From: Microbacterium sp. BK668
Lineage (GTDB): Bacteria > Actinomycetota > Actinomycetes > Actinomycetales > Microbacteriaceae
Direction of reading: 5' to 3'
Assembly (NCBI RefSeq): GCF_004362195.1
Contig: NZ_SNWG01000001.1
Location: 930,001 to 994,000 of the forward strand
DNA length: 64,000 nt
The notes under the pieces: model-generated
What the model was told of the DNA's origin: nothing
What the model saw: only the letters and a program-made list of their open reading frames with translations
The model's database searches: none
Translations under genes and position numbers: made by a program
Part shown: positions 42,305-50,705 of the stretch, piece after piece
Position numbering within the stretch: position 1 is the first letter of the stretch
Layout: every line of letters starts with the position of its first letter

Positions 42305-43573
42305 ATGACTTCGACGCGTCCCCCCGCCCGTCCGGCGCGTCCCGAGACGCCCGTCTCCACTCCGGGGCCCGTGCTGCAGGTCCGCCCCAAGACGGAGGGC
42401 TGGACGCAGAAGAAGGATGCCGAGGGCCGGCCGCTCCTGCAGTTCGCGTCGCCCAAGCGCGGCAAGCCGCCTGTGCATCTCGCCGACCTCACGCCCGAGC
42501 AGCGCGTCGAGAAGGTCAAGGAGCTCGGGATGCCGGGCTTCCGCGCCAGGCAGCTCGAGAAGCACTACTTCACGCACTGGACGCATGACCCGGGCGAGAT
42601 GAGCGACCTCCCCGCGGCGGGACGCGCGGAGCTCGTCCACGGCATGCTTCCGCCGCTGCTGACCGAGGTGCGCCGGCTCGAGACCGACAAGGGCGACACG
42701 ATCAAGTTCCTGTGGAAGCTGCACGACGGCGCACTCGTCGAGTCCGTGCTCATGCGCTACCCCGGCCGCATCACCCTGTGCGTCTCGTCGCAGGCCGGCT
42801 GCGGCATGAACTGCCCGTTCTGCGCAACGGGCCAGGCCGGCCTCACGCGCAACATGTCGGCGGCCGAGATCATCGAGCAGGTCGTCCGCGCGAACCGCCT
42901 GATCCGCGAGGGCGGGCTCGGGCCGGCGGAGCACCCCGGCGAGCGCGTCACCAACATCGTCTTCATGGGCATGGGCGAGCCGCTCGCGAACTACGCGCGG
43001 CTCATTCAGGCCGTGCGCGTCATGACCGACAAGAAGCACGGTCTCGGAATGAGCGCCCGAGGGGTGACGGTCTCCACCGTCGGCCTCGTGCCGGCGATCC
43101 ACAAGCTCGCGAACGAGGACATCCCGGTCACCTTCGCGCTGTCGCTGCACGCTCCCGACGACGAGCTGCGCGACGAGCTGATCCCGGTCAATTCCCGGTG
43201 GAAGGTGGACGAGGCGCTCGACGCCGCGCGCGGGTACTTCGAGCGCACCGGCCGCCGGGTCTCGATCGAGTACGCGCTCATCAAGGACATGAACGACCAC
43301 CCGTGGCGCGCCGACCTCCTCGCCGAGAAGCTCAACGCCCGCGGCCGGGGCTGGGTGCACGTCAACCCGATCCCGCTCAACCCGACGCCGGGGTCGATCT
43401 GGACGTCCTCGACGAAGGCCGCGCAGAACGAGTTCGTGCGCCGCCTCAACGACGCGGGGATCCCCACGACCCTCCGCGACACGCGCGGCAAGGAGATCGA
43501 CGGCGCGTGCGGGCAGCTCGTCGCGACCGAGGACGACCAGCGCGTCGCCGCGGTCACCCCGCTCGAGGACTGA
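42305..43573 (+). CDS. rlmN: 23S rRNA (adenine-2503-C2)-methyltransferase RlmN
   Basis: This 422-residue radical-SAM methyltransferase modifies A2503 of 23S rRNA and A37 of some tRNAs. The iron-sulphur cluster motif [15 protein letters not shown] has the CxxxCxxC spacing, and the GMGEPLANY loop follows. The two methyl-transfer cysteines are the one in the C-terminal IDGACGQL and the one implied in the family by the N-terminal ATPase-like domain. The N-terminus carries about 45 extra Pro-rich residues compared with E. coli RlmN. The start ATG 42305 follows TAACCT by six bases with no separate ribosome site. Confidence 0.95.
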   Translation: MTSTRPPARPARPETPVSTPGPVLQVRPKTEGWTQKKDAEGRPLLQFASPKRGKPPVHLADLTPEQRVEKVKELGMPGFRARQLEKHYFTHWTHDPGEMSDLPAAGRAELVHGMLPPLLTEVRRLETDKGDTIKFLWKLHDGALVESVLMRYPGRITLCVSSQAGCGMNCPFCATGQAGLTRNMSAAEIIEQVVRANRLIREGGLGPAEHPGERVTNIVFMGMGEPLANYARLIQAVRVMTDKKHGLGMSARGVTVSTVGLVPAIHKLANEDIPVTFALSLHAPDDELRDELIPVNSRWKVDEALDAARGYFERTGRRVSIEYALIKDMNDHPWRADLLAEKLNARGRGWVHVNPIPLNPTPGSIWTSSTKAAQNEFVRRLNDAGIPTTLRDTRGKEIDGACGQLVATEDDQRVAAVTPLED

Positions 43574-43599
43574 CCCTCCGCCGCGCCGGCCGGCCGCCC

Positions 43600-43632
43600 G
43601 GTCGTTGAGCGAGCGCAGCGAGACGAAACGCG
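43600..43632. repeat. Repeat family B, single copy
   Basis: GGTCGTTGAGCGAGCGCAGC continuing to GAGACGAAACGCG. This is the cleanest copy of the family. It starts 26 bases after the rlmN stop and itself contains a small palindrome (GAGCGAGCGCAGCGAGAC). Position and form fit a 3'-end element. Confidence 0.65.
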
Positions 43633-43699
43633 TCCGGCCTCGGGAACTCGATGCCGCGAACTCACCTGGCGCACAGGTTGTGTTTCCTAGGCTGTGCGG

Positions 43700-45331
43700 A
43701 TGTCTTTCTCCGTGCACCGGCCGGGCCGGTTCGGCTCCGATGGCCGCATCGAGTTCGAGGTCGACGGCGCAACGGCCGACGATCTCTACCTCGATGACGT
43801 GCGCGCAGCACAGGCCGCCGACCAGCGCCACGACCGCGCGGCCGCCGACGACGAGGGTCCCGAGGATCCCTTCCCCGCGACGCGCGACCTCCTCGAGGAC
43901 GCCCTCGCGATGAATCCGACCCGGCCGGTCGCGACGACATCCGACCAGGAGGCGGATGACTCGCCCCCGGCGATCGGCGAATGGGGCGCGGTCGACGAGC
44001 CCGCCAGGACCGGGGAAGAGGACACCGGCCCGGCCGGCCCTGAGACCGCCGAGCCGGCCGCCGAAGCGGCTGCCGCGGCATCCGTCCCTCCCCTCCGCCA
44101 GACGCGCGCGGCGCGCCGCCGCGAGCGTGGCTCGGGATGGCGGCGCCTCGCGATCCTCGGCGGCGCCGACGGATCGGTGCTCGACCAGGTGCCCACCGAG
44201 ACGCCGCGCTTCGTCCAGATGTTCTTCGTCATCGCGGGCACGGCGCTCATCTCGGCGATCTCGATGTACTTTGCGCTCACGACCGGTGTCCGGATCGTGG
44301 CGTGGGGAGCCGTGCCCCTTGCGCTCGTGTGGGCGCTGATCATCTTCAATCTCGACCGCTTCCTCACCTCGACGATGCGCTCGACGCACAGCATCGGCAG
44401 GCTCCTCGGCCTCGCGATCCCGCGCGTGATCATGGCGGCGGTCATCGGCGTCGTCGTGGCCGAGCCCCTCGTCCTGCAGATCTTCCACAACGACATCGCT
44501 CGCGAGGTGACCACCACGAACCTCGTGCAGGCGCAGTCGGATCAGGACGCCGTGACGAGCGGGCCCGAGAAGCAGGCGCTGGATGCCGCGGGCGAACGCG
44601 TCGCGGCCCTGGAGAGCCAGGCTGCGAGCGGCGTCGTGGCGGGGGCCGAGACGACCTCCGCCTCGGCGGCCTCGGCGCAGGCGACGGTCGACGATCTCAC
44701 CGCGAAGCTCGCGGCGCAGCAGCAGGTGATCGATCAGGCGCGCGCGATCTATCAGTGCGAGCTGACGGGGCAGGGCGCGGGCGACGTCGCCGGGTGCAGC
44801 GGCGTGGCGGGTGAGGGGGCGAGTTCGACGGCCGCGAACGACCAGCTGACCCAGGCGCAGGCGTCGTACGACGACCTGGCCTCGCAGCTCGCGGCCGCTC
44901 AGGCCGATCTCGCTGCGGCGCAGGCCGCCGGCACCGCCGACGCGGCGGCCTCCGAGGAGCAGAACAAGAAGCAGGCGCGCGACGAGCTGCCGGCCGCGCG
45001 CCAGCAGTACGAGGCGGCGCTCGCCGCGTACGACGCCCGCGCCTCGGAGGTCGCCACCGGCAATGCCGCTGCGGTGGGCCTGCTCAGCCAGATCAGCGGG
45101 CTCGAGCGGCTGTCGGCCCGCGAGCCGATCCTCGCGTGGGCCCACTGGCTCATCGCGGGGCTGTTCTTCATGATCGAGCTCCTGCCGGTGCTGGTGAAGG
45201 TGATGACGAGCTGGGGTCAGCCGTCTCTCTACGAGCAGGCCGACGCCCTGCGCCGCCAGGTGGCGCTCGATCGCGTCACGGCTCGCAGCTGGCGCGAGCG
45301 GGCCGACATCGCCCGCGGCGCGGAGGCCTGA
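43700..45331 (+). CDS. DUF4407 domain membrane protein
   Basis: The protein has 543 residues. An acidic, disordered N-terminal region (about 1-135) is followed by RRLAILGGADGSVLDQVPTE, which opens the DUF4407 domain. Two pairs of transmembrane helices (FVQMFFVIAGTALISAISMY, VRIVAWGAVPLALVWALIIF, LGLAIPRVIMAAVIGVVVAE and WAHWLIAGLFFMIELLPVLV) flank a long helical, coiled-coil-like insertion (about 300-480) rich in Ala, Gln and Asp. The function is unknown. ATG 43700 is preferred over GTG 43694 because TAGGCT lies exactly six bases upstream. Confidence 0.8.
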   Translation: MSFSVHRPGRFGSDGRIEFEVDGATADDLYLDDVRAAQAADQRHDRAAADDEGPEDPFPATRDLLEDALAMNPTRPVATTSDQEADDSPPAIGEWGAVDEPARTGEEDTGPAGPETAEPAAEAAAAASVPPLRQTRAARRRERGSGWRRLAILGGADGSVLDQVPTETPRFVQMFFVIAGTALISAISMYFALTTGVRIVAWGAVPLALVWALIIFNLDRFLTSTMRSTHSIGRLLGLAIPRVIMAAVIGVVVAEPLVLQIFHNDIAREVTTTNLVQAQSDQDAVTSGPEKQALDAAGERVAALESQAASGVVAGAETTSASAASAQATVDDLTAKLAAQQQVIDQARAIYQCELTGQGAGDVAGCSGVAGEGASSTAANDQLTQAQASYDDLASQLAAAQADLAAAQAAGTADAAASEEQNKKQARDELPAARQQYEAALAAYDARASEVATGNAAAVGLLSQISGLERLSAREPILAWAHWLIAGLFFMIELLPVLVKVMTSWGQPSLYEQADALRRQVALDRVTARSWRERADIARGAEA

Positions 45332-45368
45332 CCCCCGGGGTTCCGCTCGACGCGGTCCCGGTGCCGGT

Positions 45369-45410
45369 CGTTTCGTCTGCGGCGCTGCGCGCCCTCGCTC
45401 GACGACCGGG
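45369..45410. repeat. Repeat family B, single copy
   Basis: CGTTTCGTCTGCGGCGCTGC ... CTCGCTCGACGACCGGG, the reverse-complement orientation of the 43600 copy, with a few extra bases in the centre. It lies 37 bases after the DUF4407 gene stop and before the aldo-keto reductase promoter. Confidence 0.6.
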
Positions 45411-45444
45411 GATCGGTGTGGTGTTCCGGTCGGACTCGGCGGCT

Positions 45445-45460
45445 TCTACAACGCTGTAGA
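45445..45460. promoter_or_regulatory. 16-bp operator-like palindrome upstream of the aldo-keto reductase
   Basis: TCTACA at 45445-45450 and TGTAGA at 45455-45460 are perfectly complementary arms around ACGC. The site lies 52 bases before ATG 45513 in a locally A+T-richer stretch. The size and symmetry are those of TetR-family operators. No regulator gene is adjacent, so the binding protein would act in trans. Confidence 0.5.
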
Positions 45461-45512
45461 TGGAAGTTGTCAAGCGGAGCCCGAGGATCACCGAAGCGGC
45501 GAGAATCGAGGA

Positions 45513-46526
45513 ATGGTTCAGTATCGCTACCTCGGCAACAGCGGCTTCAAGGTCTCGGAGATCACCTACGGCAATTGGGTGACGCATGGTTCGCAGGTCG
45601 ACGACAGCGCCGCCATCGCGACGGTGCACGCCGCGCTGGATGCCGGTATCACGACGTTCGACACCGCCGACGCGTACGCGAACACGGCGGCCGAGGTCGT
45701 GCTCGGCAAGGCCATCGAAGGGCAGCGGCGGGAGTCGCTCGAGATCCTGACGAAGGTCTACTGGCCGACCGGACCCAAGGGCCCCAACGACCAGGGGCTC
45801 TCGCGCAAGCACATCATGGACAGCATCCACGGCTCGCTCACGCGGCTCGGCGTCGATTACGTCGACCTCTACCAGGCGCACCGGTACGACTACGAGACAC
45901 CGCTGGAGGAGACGATGCAGGCATTCGCCGACATCGTGCGCCAGGGCAAAGCGCTTTACATCGGCGTCTCGGAGTGGACCGCGGAGCAGCTGCGCGAGGG
46001 CGCGGCGCTGGCGAAGGAGCTGAGATTCCAGCTCGTCTCGAACCAGCCGCAGTACTCGGCGCTCTGGCGCGTCATCGAGGAGAAGGTCATCCCGACCTCG
46101 GAAGAGCTCGGGATCTCGCAGATCGTCTGGTCGCCGATGGCGCAGGGCGTGCTCTCGGGCAAGTACCTGCCTGGTCAGCCCGTGCCCGAGGGCTCGCGGG
46201 CGACGGATGAGAAGAGCGGTGCGGAGTTCATCTCGCGCTTCCTCCGCGACGAGGTCCTCGAGGCCGTGCAGAAGCTCAAGCCGATCGCGGCCGACGCAGG
46301 TCTGTCGATGCCGCAGCTGGCGATCGCGTGGGTGCTGCAGAACCCCAACGTCTCTGCGGCGCTCGTCGGAGCATCCCGCCCCGACCAGATCGCCGACAAC
46401 GTCAAGGCCTCGGGCGTGACGCTCGACGCGGACACGATGTCCGCGATCGAGACGGCTCTCGGAGGCGTCGCGGAGCGCGACCCCGAGAAGACCTACGAGG
46501 TCTCGCCGAAGGGCCGCCCGGCCTGA
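45513..46526 (+). CDS. Aldo/keto reductase, potassium-channel beta-subunit-like
   Basis: This 337-residue TIM-barrel oxidoreductase of the AKR superfamily belongs to the Kv-beta/YghZ-like branch. The catalytic residues are Asp and Tyr in FDTADAYANTAAEVVLG, Lys in LTKVYWP, and His in YQAHRYD. The NADPH-binding tail is LVGASRPDQIADNVKASGV. It reduces aldehydes or ketones; the natural substrate is unknown. The gene has its own upstream region with the TCTACA/TGTAGA palindrome. Confidence 0.9.
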   Translation: MVQYRYLGNSGFKVSEITYGNWVTHGSQVDDSAAIATVHAALDAGITTFDTADAYANTAAEVVLGKAIEGQRRESLEILTKVYWPTGPKGPNDQGLSRKHIMDSIHGSLTRLGVDYVDLYQAHRYDYETPLEETMQAFADIVRQGKALYIGVSEWTAEQLREGAALAKELRFQLVSNQPQYSALWRVIEEKVIPTSEELGISQIVWSPMAQGVLSGKYLPGQPVPEGSRATDEKSGAEFISRFLRDEVLEAVQKLKPIAADAGLSMPQLAIAWVLQNPNVSAALVGASRPDQIADNVKASGVTLDADTMSAIETALGGVAERDPEKTYEVSPKGRPA

Positions 46527-46536
46527 CCCGGCGCAC

Positions 46537-46608
46537 AACTGAGGAGATCTGCGTAACCTCGGATCCGATCGGGCCGATCGGTCCGCAGAAGCGCGGATCT
46601 CCTCAGTT
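46537..46608. repeat. Long palindrome between aldo-keto reductase and NUDIX genes
   Basis: A perfect 13-bp stem pairs 46537-46549 (AACTGAGGAGATC) with 46596-46608 (GATCTCCTCAGTT). The interior holds a second near-palindrome around GGATCCGATCGG and CCGATCGGTCC. It lies in the 100-bp gap between two co-directional genes. No second copy was found in this window. Confidence 0.65.
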
Positions 46609-46626
46609 CTGCCGGAAGGAGCTCGC

Positions 46627-47100
46627 ATGCCCGTCCACAGCGCGGGGCTCCTGCTCTATCGAGTGCAGGATGCCGCGGCCGAGGTGCTCATCGCCCACAT
46701 GGGCGGGCCCTACTGGGCGGCGAAGGACGACGGCGCCTGGTCGATCCCGAAGGGCGAGTACCGGCCCGAGTCCGAGTCGCCCCTGGACGCGGCGCTGCGG
46801 GAGTTCGAGGAGGAGCTCGGACTGAAGCCCCCGCCCGGGCCGTACGCGGAGCTCGGGACGTGGGCGTACTCGTCGGGCAAGCGCATCTCGGTGTTCGTCG
46901 CCGACGGCGCGGGATTCGCGCTCGACGGCCTCGCCTTCGGCGAGTTCGAGCTGGAGTGGCCGCCGCGATCCGGTCGCAGGCAATCGTTCCCGGAGGTGGA
47001 TCGCGTGGAGTGGATGCCGCTGGCCCGCGCTCGCGATCGGCTCGTGAAGGGTCAGCGTCCCGCTGTGGATGCCCTCGCCACGCGGCTCGCGGACGTCTGA
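46627..47100 (+). CDS. NUDIX hydrolase
   Basis: The 157 residues include a complete NUDIX box at about residues 42-67: GEYRPESESPLDAALREF followed by EEELGL, with the Gly, Glu and REFEEELG residues that bind metal. The family hydrolyses nucleoside diphosphates linked to other moieties. The surrounding motifs (SAGLLLYRVQDAAAEVLIAH, WSIPKGEY) fit the short NUDIX clade that includes house-cleaning NTP pyrophosphatases and RNA-linked enzymes. ATG 46627 has GGAAGGAG upstream. It converges on the next gene with a 1-bp gap. Confidence 0.9.
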   Translation: MPVHSAGLLLYRVQDAAAEVLIAHMGGPYWAAKDDGAWSIPKGEYRPESESPLDAALREFEEELGLKPPPGPYAELGTWAYSSGKRISVFVADGAGFALDGLAFGEFELEWPPRSGRRQSFPEVDRVEWMPLARARDRLVKGQRPAVDALATRLADV

Positions 47101-47101
47101 C

Positions 47102-48034
47102 TCACCGAGGTCCGTGCCACGGCGCGGCCGTCCGCCCGGGCGTGCCGGCGTGTGCCTCGGCGGGGTCGATACCGGGGGTCGCGACCACAGCGCCGTCGGC
47201 GCTCAGCGTGTATCCGATGTAGGCGGGCTCACCCCGCGAGAAGGCCGCGGAATCCGCGAGCGGGAAGACGACGGTGACGGGCGAGGCCCACGGCGTCGAG
47301 AGGCACACGACCCGCGCGGTCGGCGCGTCCTCGATGATCATGCAGAGACGGTCGTCGAGGGTGCGCCCCACGCCGACGAGCCGGCCGTACAGCGTGCCGT
47401 GGGGCCGGAAGTCGCTGCGGAGGATGCGGGCGGCCACCGCCTCCGCGCCCGGGAGGCCGAGCACCTCATCGCGCTTGCCCTCGATGTACTGCAGGTAGGC
47501 GCTCGTGCGCGAGGCGGCCTCGGTGGTGTTGACGGAGGTGCGCGGGATGCCGGACCCGGCGTCCGCGGGAGTCTTCGTCGCCGGGGGGCTGACCGCGAGC
47601 GCCGCCGCGACGGCGGTGGCAGCGGCGGTCGCAGCGGCGATGCCCGCGAGCGTCCACGCGACCCGCCGGCGCGCCGCGGGACGACGCCGCGCCGCGGGGC
47701 GTCGTGGAGCGGTGTCCCTGCCTCCGGATGCGGTGCCGCCGGGGTCCGTCGCGACGGCCCTCGACCGTGCGTCGCGGTCCGTCGCGACGGCCCTCGACCG
47801 CGCGTCGCGCCGAGCCTCGGCATCCGCCGCGCGCTCGCCGCTTCGTCCGTGCGCCGGCGTGGTCGCGTCCTCTCCGACACCTTCGGCGTGGAACCGCCGA
47901 TGCGCGAAGGCCTGCTCGAGCTCCTGCAGTCTCGCCACGGCGGCGGGATCGGCATGGATGTCGGCATCCGGCCCATAGGCGCGGACCTGCAGCGCCTGCA
48001 GCTCGGCGCGGAGCGGATCGGGCTGCTCTGCCAC
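47102..48034 (-). CDS. Single-pass membrane-anchored protein, paralogue of 33436-34332
   Basis: The 310 residues share the paralogue's layout. An N-terminal helix and motif (ELQALQVRAYGPDADIHADP) are followed by a low-complexity basic linker that includes a duplicated 11-residue unit (ARSRAVATDRD then ARSRAVATDPG). Next come one transmembrane helix (about 156-178) and an external domain with GTLYGRLVGVGRTLDDRLCM and IEDAPTARVVCLSTPWASPV. The external domains of the two paralogues are only distantly similar. GTG 48034 has no usable ribosome site, but TAGCCT lies six bases upstream. The function is unknown. Confidence 0.65.
   Translation of the reverse strand: MAEQPDPLRAELQALQVRAYGPDADIHADPAAVARLQELEQAFAHRRFHAEGVGEDATTPAHGRSGERAADAEARRDARSRAVATDRDARSRAVATDPGGTASGGRDTAPRRPAARRRPAARRRVAWTLAGIAAATAAATAVAAALAVSPPATKTPADAGSGIPRTSVNTTEAASRTSAYLQYIEGKRDEVLGLPGAEAVAARILRSDFRPHGTLYGRLVGVGRTLDDRLCMIIEDAPTARVVCLSTPWASPVTVVFPLADSAAFSRGEPAYIGYTLSADGAVVATPGIDPAEAHAGTPGRTAAPWHGPR
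47744..47809. repeat. 33-bp perfect-length tandem duplication inside the anchored-protein gene
   Basis: Units 47744-47776 and 47777-47809 both begin GTCCGTCGCGACGGCCCTCG and differ at one base. The unit is a multiple of three, so the reading frame is kept and an 11-residue linker segment is doubled. The near identity points to a recent duplication. Confidence 0.8.
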
Positions 48035-48062
48035 CCTTCCAGGCTAGATCTGCTTCGAGGGG

Positions 48063-48593
48063 TCAGCGCCCGTTCTTCGGGGCGACCGACACGTCGAGCT
48101 TGGGGTGCGAACCGAGCGATGACCAGGCGGACTCGATGCCCTTGGCGGCGTGCTCCGACGCGCGCACCGCCCGCTCGTCGGCCCATGCGTTGAGCACGTG
48201 CCCGGAGTGTCCGCGGACGTGCTCCAGCACGACGTCGGGCAGGCCCGCGGCACGCCGCTCGTCGCGCGCCGCGATGAGCTGCTCGAGCAGGTCGCGGTTC
48301 TTCGTCGGGGATCCCGCCGACGTCTTCCAGCCGCGCCGCTTGTGCCCGTCCATCCACCGCTCGTAGGTGTCGATGGCGTATCTCGAGTCCGCCTGGACGA
48401 CGAGATTGCGGACATCGCGGTGGTCCTCGATCGCCTTGAGCAGGCCGAGAAGCTCGCCGATGTTGTTCGTCCCCACCGGAAGCGAGCCGGCGGCCCAGTT
48501 GCCGTCCTCGCCCACCCACGCCCATCCCGCAGGTCCCGGATTCCCCTTGCAGGCGCCGTCGGTGGCCACGGTGTAGCTGTCGTCGGAGGTCAC
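48063..48593 (-). CDS. rnhA: Ribonuclease HI
   Basis: This 176-residue RNase H-fold enzyme degrades RNA in RNA-DNA hybrids. The four catalytic acidic positions are visible: Asp in YTVATDGACKGNPGPAGWAW, Glu in NNIGELLGLLKAIE, Asp in VVQADSRYAI and Asp in ADERA, with the flexible-loop His in HVRGHSGHVLNAWAD. The start GTG 48593 has no ribosome site, but TAGCCT lies seven bases upstream (48601-48606), which fits a leaderless transcript. An extra C-terminal tail of about 20 residues (SHPKLDVSVAPKNGR) exceeds the core fold. Confidence 0.92.
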   Translation of the reverse strand: MTSDDSYTVATDGACKGNPGPAGWAWVGEDGNWAAGSLPVGTNNIGELLGLLKAIEDHRDVRNLVVQADSRYAIDTYERWMDGHKRRGWKTSAGSPTKNRDLLEQLIAARDERRAAGLPDVVLEHVRGHSGHVLNAWADERAVRASEHAAKGIESAWSSLGSHPKLDVSVAPKNGR

Positions 48594-48603
48594 TCGCGCA
48601 AGG

Positions 48604-49080
48604 CTACCCGGCGCCGGGATCGGGTCGCTGCGCCCGCCACTCGTCGACGAGCTGAGGCATCCGGGTGGAGAGGAAGCGGAGGAAGTCGGCCACGTCGCGC
48701 GCGCGAGCGGCCGACAGCGGGGCGTCGCCGTTGTCCGCAGCGATCTGGTCCATGAACGCCGCCAGACGCGCGTACAGCGGCGCGTTGGCGGTCATCATGC
48801 CGTGCCAGGCGTCGTCGGCGATGTCGTAGCGGTCGCGGCGGTCGCCCGGGCGCGAGATGCGGTGGATGAACCGCATCGACGTGAGGTAGCGCACGGCGCC
48901 CGAGACGGCCGCTGCCGACACCCCGAGGCGCTGGCCGAGCTCCGCCGCCGTGTACCCCTCGTCCGGCGAGCCGACGAGGGCCATCATGACGCGCGCCGGC
49001 ATGCGCGCCATCCCCGCCGCCGTGAGCATCGCCGCGGCCTGCTCGGCGGCTTCGACGCCCGGATGCTCTTCCCCCAACAC
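48604..49080 (-). CDS. MarR/GbsR-type transcriptional regulator of the adjacent ABC exporter
   Basis: This 158-residue winged-helix protein has the DNA-binding core GYTAAELGQRLGVSAAAVSG followed by the wing FIHRISRPGDRRDRYDI, and a C-terminal helical dimerisation part. The layout fits the GbsR/MarR regulators that sit at the end of drug-exporter operons. It starts six bases after the permease stop. GTG 49080 and TTG 49077 are both possible; AGGAG fits the TTG spacing better. It probably represses its own operon through the palindrome at 51646-51661. Confidence 0.82.
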   Translation of the reverse strand: MLGEEHPGVEAAEQAAAMLTAAGMARMPARVMMALVGSPDEGYTAAELGQRLGVSAAAVSGAVRYLTSMRFIHRISRPGDRRDRYDIADDAWHGMMTANAPLYARLAAFMDQIAADNGDAPLSAARARDVADFLRFLSTRMPQLVDEWRAQRPDPGAG

Positions 49081-49085
49081 GTCTC

Positions 49086-50705
49086 CTATCCGCCGGGCGC
49101 CAGTTCGCGACGGCGCATGAGGGCGAGGGATGCCGCGGCCCCGCCGAGCGCCGCCAGCCCCAGCCACACCGCACCTCGCGGGTCGACCTCGCCTCCTGAG
49201 ACGAAGGGCGTGACGGCGAAGGGAGACAGGTTCGTCGTCCACTCGGGCGCGCCGAGCAGCGGACCGAAGAGGCCGAGGACCGTCGCGAGCACCACCAGCG
49301 TCCAGCCGAGACCGATCGTCAGGCGCGGCACGAGCACGAAGACGACCGCGGTCACGACGAGGAACACGGCACCCGCGAGGGCCTGTCCCGCGCCCGCGAC
49401 GATCACATCGGTCAGCAGGTCGGTGTTCCCGTCCGCTCCCACGAGGCCCAGCCACGCGAAGACGACGGCCGTCGCGGCGATGACGATGACGGCGAGAAGT
49501 CCCACGAGGAGGAACCCGCCCAGCCAGCGCACGCGCGAGACCGGAGTCGCCAGGACCGCTTCCGCCGTGCCGTGGGTCTCCTCCTGGCGGGCGCGCACGA
49601 CGGTCTGCACCGCGCAGCACGCCGCGAAGATGCCGACCATGATGAAGAAGGTCGTGATGACGGCCTCATCGAGGGACCCGCCTCCCGAGAGCTGCTTCAG
49701 AACGGCCGCGATCGCCTCGTTCTCCGATCCGAGCTGGTCGACGACCGAGCCGAGACTCGTCGCGAGCAGTCCCGTCAAGGCTGCGCCGATCGCCCAGCCG
49801 ATGATCGCGGGATAGGTGAGGCGCCACACCAGCGCGGTGTTCGAGGAGAGGGCCGGGCGTGCGTCGCGACGACCCCGGCGTTCGGGCACGAAGGCGGCCC
49901 CGACATCGCGCACCGACTGCAGCGCGATCGCGACGGCGATGAGCACGACCGCGGTCCCCAGCAGCAGTGCGGTCGGCCACCACAGGTTCTCGTCGTAAGC
50001 CCTGGTGTTCTCCGCCCACCCGAAAGGTGAGAGCCACGTGAGCCACGTGCTCTCCATGCGTGTCAGGTCGTCGCTCGGCGTGCCGAGCGCGTTTCCGAGA
50101 CCGCCGAGAAGGAACGTGGCGATGAGCACCGTGGTGGCCGCCGAGTTCGCGCCGCGGGAGGTGCGCATGAGCTGCGAGGCGACGAGGCCGACGCCGAGGA
50201 ACACGATGCCTACCGCTGCGGCCGAGAGCCCCACGAGGACCGATCCGTCCGCCGGCAGACCGACGCTCAAAAAGACCAGCGCGATGAGAATCCCGAGCGC
50301 CGCGTTCGCGAGCACGCCGTGGACGACGGTCGCCAGCGTCGGAAGAGCGCGTCCCGCGGCCGTCGCCGACACCGCTTCGGCCCTGCCCGTCTCCTCGTCC
50401 GCGCGCGTGTGACGCACGGCGAGGAACGACGACATGAGCGCGGCCATGATGCACAGGAAGGGAACGATGAGGAAGGCGATGAACGCGCCGTCCCCGGCCC
50501 CCGACGGCAGGCCGCGGAACAGCAGGATGACGGGGTTGGCGAGCGCAGCGGCGAGGATCGAGCGGCGCTGCTGCTCGGTGCCATAGGTATCTTGGACCCC
50601 CGCGTACGACGCGTACGCGAGGAGGGCCGTGCTGCCGATCCACAGGACCAGCTGCACCCAGTCGCGGCGCAGCCGCTGCCGCAGGAGCGCGGCGAACCGG
50701 CTCAT
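49086..50705 (-). CDS. ABC exporter permease, two-fold membrane protein
   Basis: The 539 residues hold about twelve transmembrane helices arranged as two related halves (opening WVQLVLWIGSTALLAYASYA; second half from about residue 285, LTYPAIIGWAIGAALTGLLA). This matches polyketide- or ionophore-type ABC exporters of actinobacteria (tetronasin-like permeases), where a single permease works with a separate ATPase. It overlaps the ATPase gene by 4 bp. The substrate is unknown, but the regulator downstream suggests drug- or toxin-responsive expression. Confidence 0.82.
   Translation of the reverse strand: MSRFAALLRQRLRRDWVQLVLWIGSTALLAYASYAGVQDTYGTEQQRRSILAAALANPVILLFRGLPSGAGDGAFIAFLIVPFLCIMAALMSSFLAVRHTRADEETGRAEAVSATAAGRALPTLATVVHGVLANAALGILIALVFLSVGLPADGSVLVGLSAAAVGIVFLGVGLVASQLMRTSRGANSAATTVLIATFLLGGLGNALGTPSDDLTRMESTWLTWLSPFGWAENTRAYDENLWWPTALLLGTAVVLIAVAIALQSVRDVGAAFVPERRGRRDARPALSSNTALVWRLTYPAIIGWAIGAALTGLLATSLGSVVDQLGSENEAIAAVLKQLSGGGSLDEAVITTFFIMVGIFAACCAVQTVVRARQEETHGTAEAVLATPVSRVRWLGGFLLVGLLAVIVIAATAVVFAWLGLVGADGNTDLLTDVIVAGAGQALAGAVFLVVTAVVFVLVPRLTIGLGWTLVVLATVLGLFGPLLGAPEWTTNLSPFAVTPFVSGGEVDPRGAVWLGLAALGGAAASLALMRRRELAPGG

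Noticed and set aside
42065..45145. 1026-residue minus-strand open frame
   Set aside because: It is antisense to rlmN and the DUF4407 gene, which carry clear family motifs on the plus strand.
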